This document shows, in pieces, positions 25,301 through 40,300 of a stretch of DNA of 64,000 nucleotides. The position numbers were made by a program, and so were the translations under genes. Every line of letters begins with the position of its first letter. Position 1 is the stretch's first letter. Source of the stretch: Patagioenas fasciata (Eukaryota > Chordata > Aves > Columbiformes > Columbidae); the NCBI RefSeq assembly GCF_037038585.1, contig NC_092525.1, positions 23,332,867 to 23,396,866 on the forward strand. Reading direction: 5' to 3'. The notes beneath the pieces are model-generated. The model was not told where the DNA came from and did not search any database. It saw only the letters and a list, made by a program, of their open reading frames with translations.

Positions 25301-28300
25301 CAGATTTCTCAAGTTAAACCAAAAGATTTGAAATATACTGTGCTTTATTCCTCATAGAAGAAAAAGTTCTTGTGTGTATGGGAAATCTTAAGCATGTGTC
25401 TATTACTCTTTACAAGGCTGCTGGAGCTGTCCTGCTCTAGAAGAGCAGTCTTGCAGCCCTTGATCAGTTTTCCTTAAGTCAGTTGTCTCTTTGAGGCATT
25501 GATGCTATTTAATCTTGGGGAGTAGGATGTGAGCTAATAATATTTGGGCAGAGATGTTGCTTAGCTGTTGTCTTTAAGATTTGTCTGCTCAAATTAGTAC
25601 TTCCTGCTCTTCATTGTATGCCTCAACTCTCTCAAGTTAATGTGATCATGTGTAGTGTAACAGACCATTTTGGATCTGAACACTAGTATTTGCAATCCTT
25701 GATCACAGGATTTTAGATGGCACTTAAAAAATGGGTGGCATGTAAATTTATACCAGATTGCTTGCTGCAAAGCATTGTTCAAAAATAACTTGCTGTAGTC
25801 ACAACTTAAAAAAAAGTTTCAGGGGCAAGTAAATTTTTGTTAGCTCTGCAATCTGGTGGCTTTAGAACTTCCCCCCCACACCCTGCTAAGTGTCTGCTCT
25901 TTTCTACTTTGTGAATTTACTGCACTTGATTGTTAATCTTTAGTTGTAAAAATATGAAGTTGGTTTTTAAAGGTTACTCCAGACTTGTGAAATTATTCTG
26001 GTTCTGGTGGTAAGGCTGCTATGACTGAAATGTGCCAAGTGTTATTTTTTAGTGGTTGTCTGTTGCAAGTCATCTTAAGATCATTTTTTTTTTCCTCCTA
26101 TTTTGGGCAGCATGGAGATAGGAAGGATTTGTTGACATGGGAAATCATAGCAAAATGATTAACTTTCCTTAGTACACAAACAACTTGAGACGATGCTAGA
26201 GTGGTCTTTTCTCTGAGGTTTTAACTGAATCAGTTGAACTCAATGTTGTTGTTATACAGATGAGATTTTAAATGTATGTGGGCTGTGGCTCTGGAGATTT
26301 GTGTAGCTTAACTTCTCATTGATATTTTGATTATTGTAAAGGTAATATTCAATCTGTACCAAAAGTAACTCCTCTTACTACAAGGCCAGTGTTACTGCAT
26401 ACTAACTGTTGTTTCACCTTTAATATACTAGGGGGAAGAGGCTGGTCCCAGACTGGAGTCTGAGCATGCAGACTCAAGTACACGGAGTTACCCTACAGAA
26501 GAGCTACTTGATGACTTTACAAAATATGACCAGGCAAGACTTATTTCATCCACTGTCTCCATATACTCTTCAAATGCTTCTTGGATTTCAGTGTCTTTCA
26601 TTTTGGTTATCTAAAGCTCATAGTAATCATCTATCGCATTTCACTTGTGTGCAGGCTGCCTGTTAGACTCATGTTTCCTACGGGGGAGAAAAATGCGTGA
26701 GCTGACAGATCTTGTGTTTCCCATGTGCATAAGTAATAATAAGAGTAATTTAATATTTGTAGGTACTGACTAAAGCTTTCCAAGATAAATTAAAATTGGA
26801 TGTAATAGGTGTGGAAGCCTCTTCAGAAACAAAACAATCTTCTCACTGAGATCTTTCATGTAGATCAGACTTGGGGATCATAGCAGTCCATTTTAGCTTT
26901 AATCCCTCATGGCTTCTCCCCGTTTCATTTCCTTTAAGATGGAAAAAGAGTTGTGTTTCAGTTTTATGTGCCATTAATACCATTAAGTCAGCACTTGGCA
27001 TCAAATGTTGCAAAGCCCACTGTTAAAAGTAATCTATGTGATATATTTATGTTTTGTATATTACAAGACAACATACATAGGACATACTTCTGAATATATA
27101 TTGCATAGTTTAGATATGTAATTCTATAGCAAAACATTCCAGACCTCTTAATGTTTAGTCAGATGACTTGGAGTTGTCCAGCTGTTGATGAGAGACTCGT
27201 GTTTGATGGCATTTTCTATTGCTGCAAGAGGTACTCTGACCTGTTTCAGTGGTTAGGTACCCTTCCAGATTTAGCCTTATTTTGATTATGCCGTGAAAGG
27301 GCTTATGAAAACTGAAGGCTAGGATAAATAAGATTCAAGACTACTAGACTCTCAGAAGTGATAAGTGATTTTTATGTTCGTTCAGTTACAACCTGAAATA
27401 GACTTAAAATAATTTTGGACCTCTATTGGAGTGATAAGATGGAAAGCACTCCCCAAAATTAAGCTTAGGATTAAGATAGTAAATATAAATTTTATTATAA
27501 TGAAGCACACAAACAGCATCATTTCTTTCAGTTGCTGAAATATTCGAGCGTGTTTTCTTCTGGTCGTCTCTTTATAGAAATGCGTGGTTGACGAAGCTGT
27601 TCCGTGTGCCTTCTCCAATTTTTTTACACTAATGTTGCAGACTATGGAAGATTCTTTCAACTGTTCCAAAGCAGCAACGAATACCACCTAGATTTATGAA
27701 AAAAAGAACTTATTTCTTAACTGTTTTGCTGTCTGATTTTCAGGTTGACTGGTGACAGAAATCTGAACCACTGAACTGTTAAAACTTCATACTAGATGTT
27801 ACTGTACGAATGCTTTTCCTGTTCAAGTTTTGAAAATGTATGTTCACCTGTAATGTTTTCACAGACTACAGAAATGAGTGAAGCAAGCCAACCTGAAGTT
27901 GAGACTCCACCTTCAGCAGATTTAAATGAAGCTTCATCTGGCATAGTTGCAAGCACTGAAAACATTTCCAGTTCACCTACCTCAGAGATACCTCCAGTCT
28001 CGCAGCCTGAGTAAGCTTTTTAAATTAATATTTTAGTGGTTTGATCTTTCAGAGAATATCACTTACTCTGATGCTGTTAAAAGGGTTACCTCTTCAGGTG
28101 TAGTAGGGATAAGACTAGACTGTCCCACACGATTCTTTTGCTGTACTTTGGTTTATGGTGTCGATGTTAATAGAATATGCCATAATTGGATTGAGTTGTG
28201 TACTTGAGTGAAGTGTCATACTGTTGCCATTATCACTCTCTAAGGTGCTGCTTTGACACAAAAATCTGGTGTCTTCTATGTGCTAGGCAATGTGTACTAT

Positions 28301-31300
28301 AAAAGTCATCAGGTCTTTACCATTAGGATTTCTGCCCTTCGCAAGTGTGCTTTCACATCTGTAATAACAAGCATCAAAGCTACTTCAGCAATGGCCTCTG
28401 CTTTAAGTTAAGGAAGAACTTTGCAGAAATTTTTTCCAAGACTTATAACAGCAGTGTTAAATAAGTTCTGACATAAGAGACTTTTGATGAAATAGCAAAT
28501 TTAAGTATAAGTGCAACCAAGACAGTTTGTAATTCTGGTGCATAGTAGCATATTGCAGAGCTACCTCTGCTGCAGGCATTCTGCAAGAGTTGATGTGCTT
28601 CATTTTGTTTCCCTTCTCTTGTGGAATGTTGTGCTATCAAATGTGAACTGTAGTGTGGAAGTCCACGTGTATATAGTTCAAGGTACTTTCACAAAATTCT
28701 CCTGGGCTTTTTAATGTGTGCTAAGGGGATATATTCTTCTGATTGTCTGCTAATAAAGATCTAATATTTTGGTAGATAAAAATTCAAGACATTTAAGTTG
28801 AAGTAGACTGCTCTTTGGTGTTTTGTGTTTAAGGGCCCTTTTTTTTTTTTTTAAATTTACCCAATTTAGTTTCTTCAGCATAGAAGAGGTCTGGAAATCT
28901 TGTCTGCTGACTTATCTTGCCTAGTCTGCTAAGGCTAATGCTTAAGCACTTTTTGGTACTTCATAAGTATCTGTAATTTGCAAGTCTTTGAAAATCAAGC
29001 TTCCCAAATTTGTGGGTTTTATAAAGAAAAACTGGAATGTAATTTCAGCACGTTTCCTTTTGTAGCGTTTATTGACTGCTGATTAGTTTGTGCAATGTGT
29101 TATAAGTCTAACTTTTGTCAGGTCTCAGTATGAGATTCAGGATTTTATTTTCAGCATTCAGCTTGGTTTTTTGTAACTGTTGAAAGCAATCTTGCTGTCA
29201 TAGTTGGGAATACTAGAGTGGTGAACTCTGAAGACTTGATCTATGAAATAAATGGAAATAGAAACTTGTTTTGGGGCACCTCATATATTAGTTAATGGTT
29301 GTTGGTAGTGTTCTGACACTACCATTTACAGGAAGAAAGGCTAGAATGATTATAAGAGAGATGCATATTTATACATTATTTCTAACTTCAGTTTAACTTT
29401 AAATATTCTCTCTATGTACAGATTAACTGTCATATCCAAACCAGCTGTAGTCCAACTCCATAGTTAAACATGATGTTTAAAAAGACTTCATTGCTTTTGT
29501 AATTTTTAGACAGCATTTTTCCAGTTTTTAAATACTCATTCCCATCAGTGTAACAAAGTCCAGCTCCCTTAGGTGTTACCGGTCTGATGTTCCAAGAGGA
29601 CCTCTTTGTCAAAATATCATGGAAGTAATGTTATTTCAAACTATTTTTGTTGGGTAATGAATTGTTTTTAGGACAGCACTGACTGTAGCTTTTCTACCCA
29701 AACCTAATCTGGGGAAAACTTCTTGAAAAATAATCTGAGTTCCTCTTCTGGGTGCAAGAAAAGACAGCTGCCATGTGAAGTCAGCTTGGTAACGCACTTC
29801 AAAAGTTAAGGCAAAGCTACTTACAAATGAGAGGGAGCACTGCAGCTTTTGGGCTTGTGTTATCCACCTTCTGCCAGAATTAGTTATTTGAGTCCAGTCA
29901 GGTACACCCTGATATCGGGGTATTTGAGTTCGTACTTCTCTCATATATTGTTTAGTTGGTATTATTCATACTCTCATCTATCCACTGAGATCAAGAGTAT
30001 GTGGAGCTTTTTAAAATTAGGTGTAGTGGTCAGCCTTCAGTCACTAAAGTATTACATGCGTAGTTAAACTGTGTGCATCTCACATATACGCATTTTGGGG
30101 TGTTCGGAGAAACCGCTGCCTGTTTGTTGCTAATAAATTCTTGTATTCCTAGTGTTTGTTAAATTCTGCTACGTGGCAAAAAGTCTGAATACCTGTGAGT
30201 TTTTTGTTTTATACTGTGAGAACTTTATCATATGAGAGCTGCTAAAATTGGCTCTCTGAGTTTGTTGCAGCTGCTTCTGTTGATAATTGTAGTAGTCAGA
30301 GAACCAAAAATATATGTTTCTGATGTGCTGTTTTGTGTTTTGGCGGCTCTGTATCATGATGTTGGATTAACCTAGTTTGCTGCCAACATTGAAGAAAGCT
30401 TATGTTGAAATTTAGGAGGCAAAATAAAGCTTTCAGATCTGGTTTATAACCTTCTAGATCAATATGAAAGTCATCCCTGTACTGGAGCAGACAGGACAGT
30501 CACAGAAGTTAGCAACTGAAAGTTATTATTTATCCATCTTCTCCTCCCCACCAATTCTGTCATTCCTAAAGAGCACAGAAGGAGTTGTTCTTCTCGGTTT
30601 TTTGCCTTAGGATTTATCTGATGCAGTGTGTTCAGCCTTTCTGGGAGAGAGGGAGTAGAGCAGTGGGCAGATTAGTTAGTTCAGGCTGCTGATGCAGCTT
30701 CGTTAATGTCTTCTGCACTACCTCATTTTTAATTACACTAGCAAAAAAAATAGTGGAAAGGAAGTCAGGCTAGCTCTACTATGTATCGTTATGCCACCCC
30801 TTTCCGTTTAGTTTTAGCCAAGTTCTGTTCTGACTGCTGCCCATTGACTTGGGAGCATTAGGAGCTTTTAATGATGGACAGTCTCATGTTTGATCCTTTG
30901 GAAAGGAAAATTGCTGGCAGTCAGGTAACTCTGAAGCTGTTAATTTTTAGTGATGATGGGAAAAATGATACGTTTGCAGATGAGATGGGAGATGAGAAGC
31001 CAGCTTTGTGTTCCTTTGCTGAGACAAACAGTTTGGAAAAGGAAATTCCATTCTTGCATGGGTACAGCTGAGAATGCAGTTCTACAAGTATAGCACACTT
31101 CATTCCTCTTTTCTGAATTATTTCTGTGAGACTGTTGCTTTTTAAAAACTTTCAAATATCTCTAGTTATGTGGTTGATTAGCAGGGTTACTTGTGTTATC
31201 AGAAGGGTAAAAAGCATGTTATTTCTTTCCCTTCAGTGCAATAGAAAATTCCCGTGCTGATATCCCTGTAGTCAGCTCTAGTGAAGCTGAGCAGTCAGAA

Positions 31301-34300
31301 CCTGACTGTGATATTGGTGGGACACTTGAGGCTGACCCTCAGAGTGAGCCTTCCTCTTTTGTCAGCCCACCAGAAAGGTGAGTATTGAAGCAGGTTGTGT
31401 TTCTGAACAATTGAAAAGTAATCGCTCTGTTCTGCCTTGGCCTTGCAACAAACATTTGCATGTGCTTGCTTATCTACATAGTTGTGTCTGTGTTTATTGT
31501 TGTGTATAATTGACATTGTGATCATTTTATAGGTCCTAATACTCTTAAAACTTTCAGCCTTGCAGGTCAACATATAGAGAACATATCATCTTCACATGGC
31601 AAGGGAAAGAAGACAAAATCAGAGTTTGACTCGAAAGTTTCAGCAGCTGAAAAGGGAGCAGATGAGCAAAAATCTGCTTTGAATGCTTCAGAGAACTTAA
31701 AGGAGGTAAGCAGAATTGATATCTGCTCAGTACCCAGAGGAGCCTAATGTCCTCAGTTATGTTATCACCAATGTTAAAGATGAGTGATATCCATAGATTT
31801 TCTAATTGCTACTGTATGCATGCACGGCCCTCACATTTTCAGCACTGTGTGTGGTTTTGATATTGCAGTGTTAACAAGGCTATAATAAAATGGGAGAAAA
31901 GGGCAGCAACATTGATCCATTGACACAGAACAGTTTTTCTGAGCAAAGTGTCTTCGAATACAAGGTTTGGGGAAATCAAAACTATCTGAAGCAGGATCCA
32001 GAAGAAATGTTCTTTATCTAACAGTGAAGTTGGGACTTCCTGCAGGATGCTGGTTTTTATTTTATTTATTTATTTACTTATTTATTTTAAAGGGGGGAGT
32101 TTGCACAGTCCAAGTAAACTTATAGAAGTTTGAGTGTTGAATCTTGACTGAGTCTTGAAGTTCCCAAATAGTAAGCAGATGGCTAGAGGCGAAGATGATA
32201 ATTGGAGGAAATAAAAAATGTGTGGTGTGTTTTTGTTCTTTCCTAGATATCTTATTTGTCCACTGTAAAAGTGGGATGCTTAGTCAGACTCATCTTTTAT
32301 ACTTAACTGTGTGACTGCTTTTATGTTCTTACTGTCAGGCACTTCCTAAAGGTTATGTTTTTAAATAAGTAAAGAATGATCAAGGACATGGCAATACCAT
32401 TTTTTGCCTCTTTAGGATCACATTTAATCTGTCAGTAATTTTGATAGCTCTCTTTTAAAACTGAGAAGTTTTTCCCAATGTTATTGAACAGAGTACAGTG
32501 TACCTTAAAATAACTACATGCAGTTAGGAAGAGTCTTCTAAACAACTTATTACAGACAAATTGGTATAAACCAGTATTAAAAAAAATCCAGGGTTTTCTT
32601 TATTTAATCTTATGTTTTAAAGACTGCAATTTAAATAATTATGGTGTTGGCCTGATGTCCTAGTTAAGAGCATGATTTGGCATTGCTTAGTCAGATTTTT
32701 GACTTACATGTTTGTCATAGTCCAAGGAAGATATTGTATCCTGAACTTTATTGGGAGAGGAAGATACACCTTTTTTTAGGTCCTCTCATTCCTAGTTATA
32801 TTGGGGATGTATTTTTGGGTATGCCACATCTAAAGTTCTGTTGCAGTGTAGTAATGTGAAGAATTTTATTGTCACTTATGTCCAAATGTATGGGTTTGGC
32901 TCTCTTTTGAGGACTTTCAGCTATAGAACTGTATGTGAAAGATTTCTTGCTTTAAGTGCAGAGAAAATGTCAAACAATAAAGCAGTCATTCTAGAAACCA
33001 CCTGTAAAATGTTGTCTACAAAACAACCTCTACGCTTCAAATATGTGAGAAGCTTTTGCTCAACATCTGGTGGTGTGCTGGAAAAGTGTTTTTACAAAGG
33101 AGGAGACTTGAAATGGTATAGCATATGGTTAACTTAAAGGGGTTCCTGCTTTATCAGGCAAGTCCAAAGCATTATTTCTTTGATAATTAAACATTAAGTA
33201 GAACATTAAAAAAAATAATCTTATTCTGCTGTTTTTTGATATGTTCAGAAACTCTAGTGGATCTCTAGAATTCTGACATGGCCAACATTCTTATTTGAAG
33301 ATTTCTGTTACATGGAAACCTTTTCTCCTTTGGGAGGAGGAAAAACAAAAATCTTCAAGAAAAAGCAGATGTTTTGAGACAGAATGCTTATGTTTTACTT
33401 CAGACGTATTAGTTTAGCCACAAAAATTACCAGCAGTGAAAGAATCTATAATTCTGAGGGGAAATCATCACATGTTTTTCCTTGCTTATGAACTTACCTT
33501 GGCACAAAGTTTTTAACATGATGCATCTGCTGTTGACTTGATGAGCGATGCTTTTTTTTTTTAAAGCATTCAGGTTCATCATTGTTTTCATCATTGGTTG
33601 ATGACTTTCTCTTGCAGAAAGACTATAAGAAAGCAGGAGAAATTGACCCTACATCGGTGATGACTCCAAAGGACCCTGAAGACATTCCAACATTTGATGA
33701 ATGGAAGAAGAAAGTTATGGAAGTAGAGAAAGAGAAGAGTAAGTTCAGGATTCATTGGTTTGGTCTAAATACAGACCACTTTCATCTTCAATTTGAATAG
33801 TGAAATTGTCTGAATTTGGAATGCAGCCTGGAACTTTGTTTTTCTACTAGAACTGCATAATTGATAGCATTTATTATAGAAAAGCAGTGAGCAGAAGTTC
33901 CCTGAAAGTGAAAATACTGTTTGGTTTTTTTGTGGCTTGTTATAGTAGCAATATTTTCTTCTTCCTAGGTCAGTCAATGCACCCTTCTGCTGTTGGTGGG
34001 CAACACTCCACGAAAAAGGTCCAGAAGAACAGAAATAACTATGCCTCTGTAGAGTGTGGTGCCAAAATTCTGGCAGCTAATCCAGAGGCAAAGGTAAACA
34101 CTTGCTAATTATTAGTGTACCTTATTTCAATTTACTCTTGTACAATAAGCAGTACGAAGTACACTTATTTAAAACTGAACACTCATTTCTGAAATCATAT
34201 TTTATTTTTGTTTGGGTTAATTGTGATTTTTGATTTGCAAAAAAATCAACATACTGTAATCTGTCCCTTGTTTTAAGAGGTATTGCCATAGTTTCTCTTG

Positions 34301-37300
34301 GAAGGGGAGCAGAGTACAGAAATTGAACAAAGTTGTAATAAATAGTAAATAATTGCCATAGTAAATAATCTGTGATTGCCCAAAAGGAGTATGGCATACT
34401 GTCTCTTGTGTGTTATCTTGCTTAGAATGTTATGAAACTTGGATATTAGTTACTTAGACTAAGAGCAACTTATTTTTTGTGAGAGGGCAAAAAACCCTTG
34501 TCTGCTGCATTAGGATCTACCATACAATTTAAAATACTAATTCTTTTCTTTATGCAGAGCACTTCAGCTATTTTGATGGAAAACATGGACCTTTATATGC
34601 TAAATCCCTGCAGTACTAAAATCTGGTAGGTTACTGAGGTTTATTTGTGTGCCAGGAGTGGTTATAGGTTTCCATCACAGTGGGGTACTGTATGTATACT
34701 GTGGGACCAACATGACCTTGGTGTGTCTCCACCTGAAATGTATGTGTAAGAAACTTTCACTAATTTAGGGGTAGACACTCTGTCACGTCCCCCATAGAAT
34801 TCTGTCTCTGGTATTAAGAAGTAAGTTTAAAGGCATAACTTGACTTTAGTATTTATAGGTTTGCATAATTATAATTTTGCAAAAGAGAAAGCACTGAGTG
34901 TTCAAGTAAAGTTTTTGGTTTCTTTCCTCAGCTGTCAGATAACTGTAGGACACATAACTGGCACTTACCATGTACTAACTGGTATTTCAGGTGTGGTTTC
35001 AGTGATGTTTGCAATCCTTATTTTTTAGTTCTGTGACTTTTTGCCTTTCAGTACAAGATGGGTGAAGCTTTTATAGCTGCAGGTGCTAGATAGAGTTACT
35101 AAGCTAGCTATGCAGATAAATGCCACTAGTGACTTTGAAGGGAGCAACAAGTGATGCCTCCTTATTGTACAGCGTTTTTATGGGCTTCTTTAATACCCAG
35201 TGAAGGATGCAGTAACAAGGTAAAGGACTGAGGATTGTAATTGTCGAAGGCAAAGTGCTGCTTTTTTTTTTTTTTAAATAATTTCCTCTTTGTCTTCAAG
35301 GTTTGTTATCGAGCTCTGTGAACCAGTCCAAGTAAAGCAGCTTGACATTGCAAATCATGAATTATTCTCTTCCACTCCTAAAGACTTTCTGGTGTCTATT
35401 AGTGACAGGTATGTTATCAAAACTTGCAATTCTGAATGCGAAATAGTTAGGTGGATGGCTTAATAAAACAAGATCTCTGTATACCTGTTATTGTGAATAG
35501 TGTAATTCATTGTGAAATTATGTGGGTTTTCTTTGTGCGTATTACCAGTTACTAGCTTTTTTATTTCTGTGGTAAGGTAACTGTGAGGTCCTAGAAGACA
35601 CGGTTTGTGTTCTTTCTATGCTTCCTATGTTTTTTCTCTTTCCCACCTTAAAAGCAAAACGGAAAAATCTGTTGAAAAGTAGAAATGAAGCAGTAGAAAT
35701 TACACAGTAGATGGGTAGCAGATGGCAGGTCATAAATGAACATTCTTTAACAGAATGCCGCTGTGGTTGTGGATTCTCCTCCCTTGTCATTCAGACCATT
35801 TTTACATATCTTAAACTGTCTTCAATGCTTAGCTCTGTCCAAAAAAACCCCACAAACTATTTGCAAAAGAAAATAAAAGTACACTATTGAAAGTAGAAGT
35901 AGTAAGAGTACTACTGATTGGCTGAATGCCTGATTAAAGGGTGGCTTTTATTATGTTTTAGAGAATGTTGTGCCCCCAGTACTTTTGGGAGTGAGCAGTT
36001 TATTCTGGTGTGTGAAAAAGTAGACATTTGCAGAGTGTATCAAAAACCTTTACTTTCCTCTTCAGCGCTCGAAGTGTGTGGATTCTGATTTTCCACACTT
36101 GATCTGTTGCCTTTTTCGAACTCTACTTCGCTCATTGTTTTTTTGCTGCTTGCTTACAGTAACAATTACAACCTGTCACTTGTGCAGCATGTTCTTCAGT
36201 GTTCATCTGAGGTGACTTCTTCAGTTCCAAAAACTTTACTGTAGGCTAGTTGAATTTCAGTAACTGGATCAAGTACAGGGTTTCAACCTTCAGGGGCCTG
36301 CATGCTATTATAAGCCTGAGAGAGGTACTGCTGAGGTTTTGTGTTAGGACTGGCCTTACCTTGCAACTCTTCTTTCCACAAAATCACATTGCTACTGTCT
36401 TGCAATTGAAAAAAAAAACAAAAGGGGTATTCTGTGAAAAGGCATTTTGGGAAACTTTGGCAAGTGTCTATAAACAGTGGGTTCTTGCATTTCATTAGCT
36501 GACTCTATTGTTTCTTTTCTAGGTATCCAACAAACAAATGGATTAAATTAGGTACTTTCCATGCTAGAGATGAGAGAAATGTCCAAAGCTTTCCTCTGGA
36601 TGAACAGATGTATGCAAAATATGTTAAGGTAACTTCATGCTGCAAAAGCATCCATGATTCTCAGGAAAGGAGAGATTTGCTGGGCTTACTGTGTATAACA
36701 GAGCATCTAGAGACATGTTTTCAAAGCATGATTTACCATTAATTGCACTAGTTTTGTTAGTGGCCCTAGTGCGATTGTTTGACAAGGGTTTAGTACACAG
36801 CCAATCATGCATCGCCTTCCTCATAATGGTAACTGAGGGGGTCTTGGGGAGCACCTTGTGTCCAAGTACATACTTAATTGCTAGCTGAATTAAGAACAAT
36901 CTAGACAGCATTCTGTTCTATTTGACTTAATTGTTTTCTGAAGGTAAGGTTAGAAGTATCAGCCTGTTTTGTCTCTTGGCTGTGCCTGCTTTGTATATAT
37001 ACATACAAATATATATACACGCACTCCCTGGAGCACAGATGAGAATATGGGTATTTCTTGATTTTTCTGTTGTATTCTGCTGTATGGTCTTAAGGCAGTC
37101 CGAAAGAGTAAGCGTTTGAATTCTGGTTCTCATCGATAGATTGAAAGTGCAGTTTGGCAGCTACTCAGTCATAGCTGCAAGTCATGCAGATTATTTAGGC
37201 TTACTGCTACTGGAGCACTTGCCATGATCTCTCCACTTTCAAATTAACTTGCAGCAAGCTATCTTTACTCAGGAGACTCAGAATAAAACTCCATAAATAA

Positions 37301-40300
37301 TGTTGTCTTTGGACTGGGCTAAAAGCTTTTGTGAAAATATTGGGATGTAGGGGAGGTTTAAATTCAAATATAATACAGAGCTTTTAGGTCCTCTCCAGTG
37401 ATGCGTTATCTTCCAATTATGGTGCTTGTAAAAAAAAAAAAAAATGGTTGAAGTAGCTATGAATGATGGTTATCTAACTCTTCTACCCAGAAATTCTGCA
37501 TGAGTCACAGGATAGAGATTTCATTTATTTTTAATTCTGCTTTCTGGCTGAATTAATGCCTTAAGGTAGCTGGAATCTTGCTTGTCACTGAAGTTCCAGA
37601 ATTATGCTGGATATTTCAGCAGTTAATCCCTTGGTGGATACAGTGTTCTGCCTTGAATATTGTAGCGTGGTAAAGTTTTCAAAGGATTGTTCTAGTGATG
37701 TTTTTACATCATAGTACAAAAAGTAGACAAGTTCTATGTGTGCCTAGTCTACAGAAGAGCCCAAAAATGTTTTGAAAAGTTTAATTTTTAAGTGGTGTAA
37801 TGAACTTTTACAAAAAAATTCCATTATTTTTGATACGAGTGCTTTTATGGGAATAGTTACCTTGATCTTCATTGGTAGTGTCTACATAGCGTTTTAATAT
37901 AAATGCATTCTACACTTGCAAATTAATTTGAATTAAATAAATACCAGTGTGTAGTTAAGATCACACTAGAAATACTGATGGTTACGGCTTCTAAATATAT
38001 CATCAGATTCTCTATACATTTTCTTCCAGTAGTGGTTCTATAAATCGAAATGTATTATATTGAACTTGAAGCAGCAGCAGTCCATAGAATGCATGCTGTA
38101 AAGGGATGTTTTTTCCTTTTGAGTCACTTCCTGTAAACTGTGCTCTTTAAGGGGGGAAAAACCCACACTTAGTAAATTTAACACACTTCTGTCTACAATC
38201 ATGTTGCCTAGAAAAATAGGGTAACTTGTTAAGTTCATTAATAAAACACTTGTTGCATGTTACCTTCTATCTGCAAGGTACAAGGACTAAGTGAAATCTT
38301 GCTACCTAGGGCAGATGAAGTAGTATTGCAACTTTATCTTTCTTAACTTGTCTTCTTAGGCATTTATAGTATTGAATTAAAAACAACAAAACTCTAGTTG
38401 CCTGCGGCATGTGTTCAGCCTTTGTACTGACATCTTTTTTTTTCTCTTTTCCTTTCTCTCGCTTCAGATGTTCATCAAGTACATAAAGGTTAGCAACCTC
38501 TTCTTTTGGAATGATGAGTGCATGGGGCTTGGGGTGTTCTCTACTGCAACTCAGCACTTTAATGCATGGCAAGAACAAATCTTTGAGTCTTTCCTGTTAT
38601 GGGCAATCTAAAAATCCCTTGAGTAAATAAAACTTGCCATTTCAAGATTGGATGTATGTGTTAAATGAACTGTTGACTGTGGGTCTTTGGAGTTTTATTT
38701 TAAGTACCTCTTATTCTGTAGGTGGAATTGATATCACACTTTGGATCGGAACATTTTTGTCCTTTGAGTCTTATAAGGTAACATGTTCATGTTTTTGCTT
38801 TGTCTTTCTACTTCCTTGCAGTAAGGATTAGTGTTCTAATAATAGTCAGGCAACAAATGCTAGTCTTCAGAATATTTAAGTTATTTGGAAATACTGTGAA
38901 TTAAGTAATTACCTCACTCACTTCTTGTGTAGCATGTTTCACATCTGTTAAAGAAGCTTTGGATCTTCTGATTTGATTTTCCCGTATGTAAGATATAGTT
39001 TAGATTTGCAGGGGTATGTTAGGGAACAGGAGCATGAGCAGCCTTATGGGAAAACATGAACATTTCAAGGCTGACCAAGCAAAACAAGGAACAAATGGTG
39101 AACTAAAAGGAGCAGGTGTGGTGAGTTATTTTTGGGAAACTGCTGTGTTGCCTGGCACCCCAGGTATGTAAAGTTAGTAGTGCTTGGAATACCTAAATTA
39201 TAATAACTGTGTGTGTGTATTTCAGAGAATAATTGGCTATACTGCTCCTAAAATAAAACCAACAACAATAGAATGAACAAAAACCCAATTAAACAAAGAC
39301 AAACCACAAACAAAACAAATAAATATAAAGCTAAACCCAATCAAACAAAACCACAAACCCAAGCAGATTTCAATTCTCCTGCCAAAGCTATGTCAGGATT
39401 TGAACCGGGAACTCTAGCATTATAAGCCAAACCATATTTTCAGTTGACAAGGCTGCTTTAAGTTGGTTTGATTGGATTTTATTTCAGCAGAACAGGAGGT
39501 CAAAGAGAATAAAACATGCTAAGTGAGACAGTCATGAAGAGATAGTTTTGAAATTAGTCAAAGGTGAAGCTGAAGAGGAGGCCTAAGAGCTCTTAGGGAG
39601 CTTAATACAAGGAAGTCTAGGTATGAGTTCTGAGTTCAAGTTAAAAAGGAGGAAAAGCCTCTGTGGAATTACTGGAATTAAAGCAGAATCTTGTTCTGGT
39701 GCAGCACTTGAAAACATGTGATGGACTTTGTGGATACAAGTTTGAGAAAATAAGCATACCTGCTGCTTGATCTTGGTCAACTGATGGCAACTATTGCTTA
39801 TCTAATTTATATGCTACATATTACATAATGTTAATATTGTTTACCTAATTACTGATTATGTCAAGTAATTACGTGACTAGTAGGCTACTAGGTTTTTATT
39901 TTAAAACTTTGCTCATAGGGTATTTGGTACAAGCATGGTTGAAGAGTATGAAGAAATAGCTGATTCTCAGTATCAGTCTGAACGACAAGAACTCTTTGAT
40001 GAAGATTATGGTAAGCAAATAATTTCTGCATTTTTAGCCATTCAGACATGTCTTGTGTGAGTCTGGTGGCTTGTCGTTTCCTGCATATAAGAAATTATTT
40101 GACTGCTAAATTTACTCTTAGTATTGTTGACAGTATCTCAGGATTTCTGAGCTTATCCAACATTCCTTTTAAGTTTTTAACAGCCTATTTTAACTAATTG
40201 GAGGGTTACTTTAAAATGCTAGTAATAAGTCTCTATTTTACTTGGCAGCCTGAGTAATGTCATGTGCTGGCAGTAGTAAAGGATAACTAAAGTAATCAAA

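Larger units (their letters stand above)
24164..38467 (+). other. SUCO: SUCO introns 2-11, content note
   Basis: Between exons 2 and 12 the introns are AT-rich, 180 to about 3230 bp long. They hold only simple repeats, such as a TTTA-type microsatellite at 32055-32089 and a T11-12 run near 28840. No RNA gene or recognisable transposon was seen. All donors are GT except the GC donor after exon 3. Confidence 0.6.
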
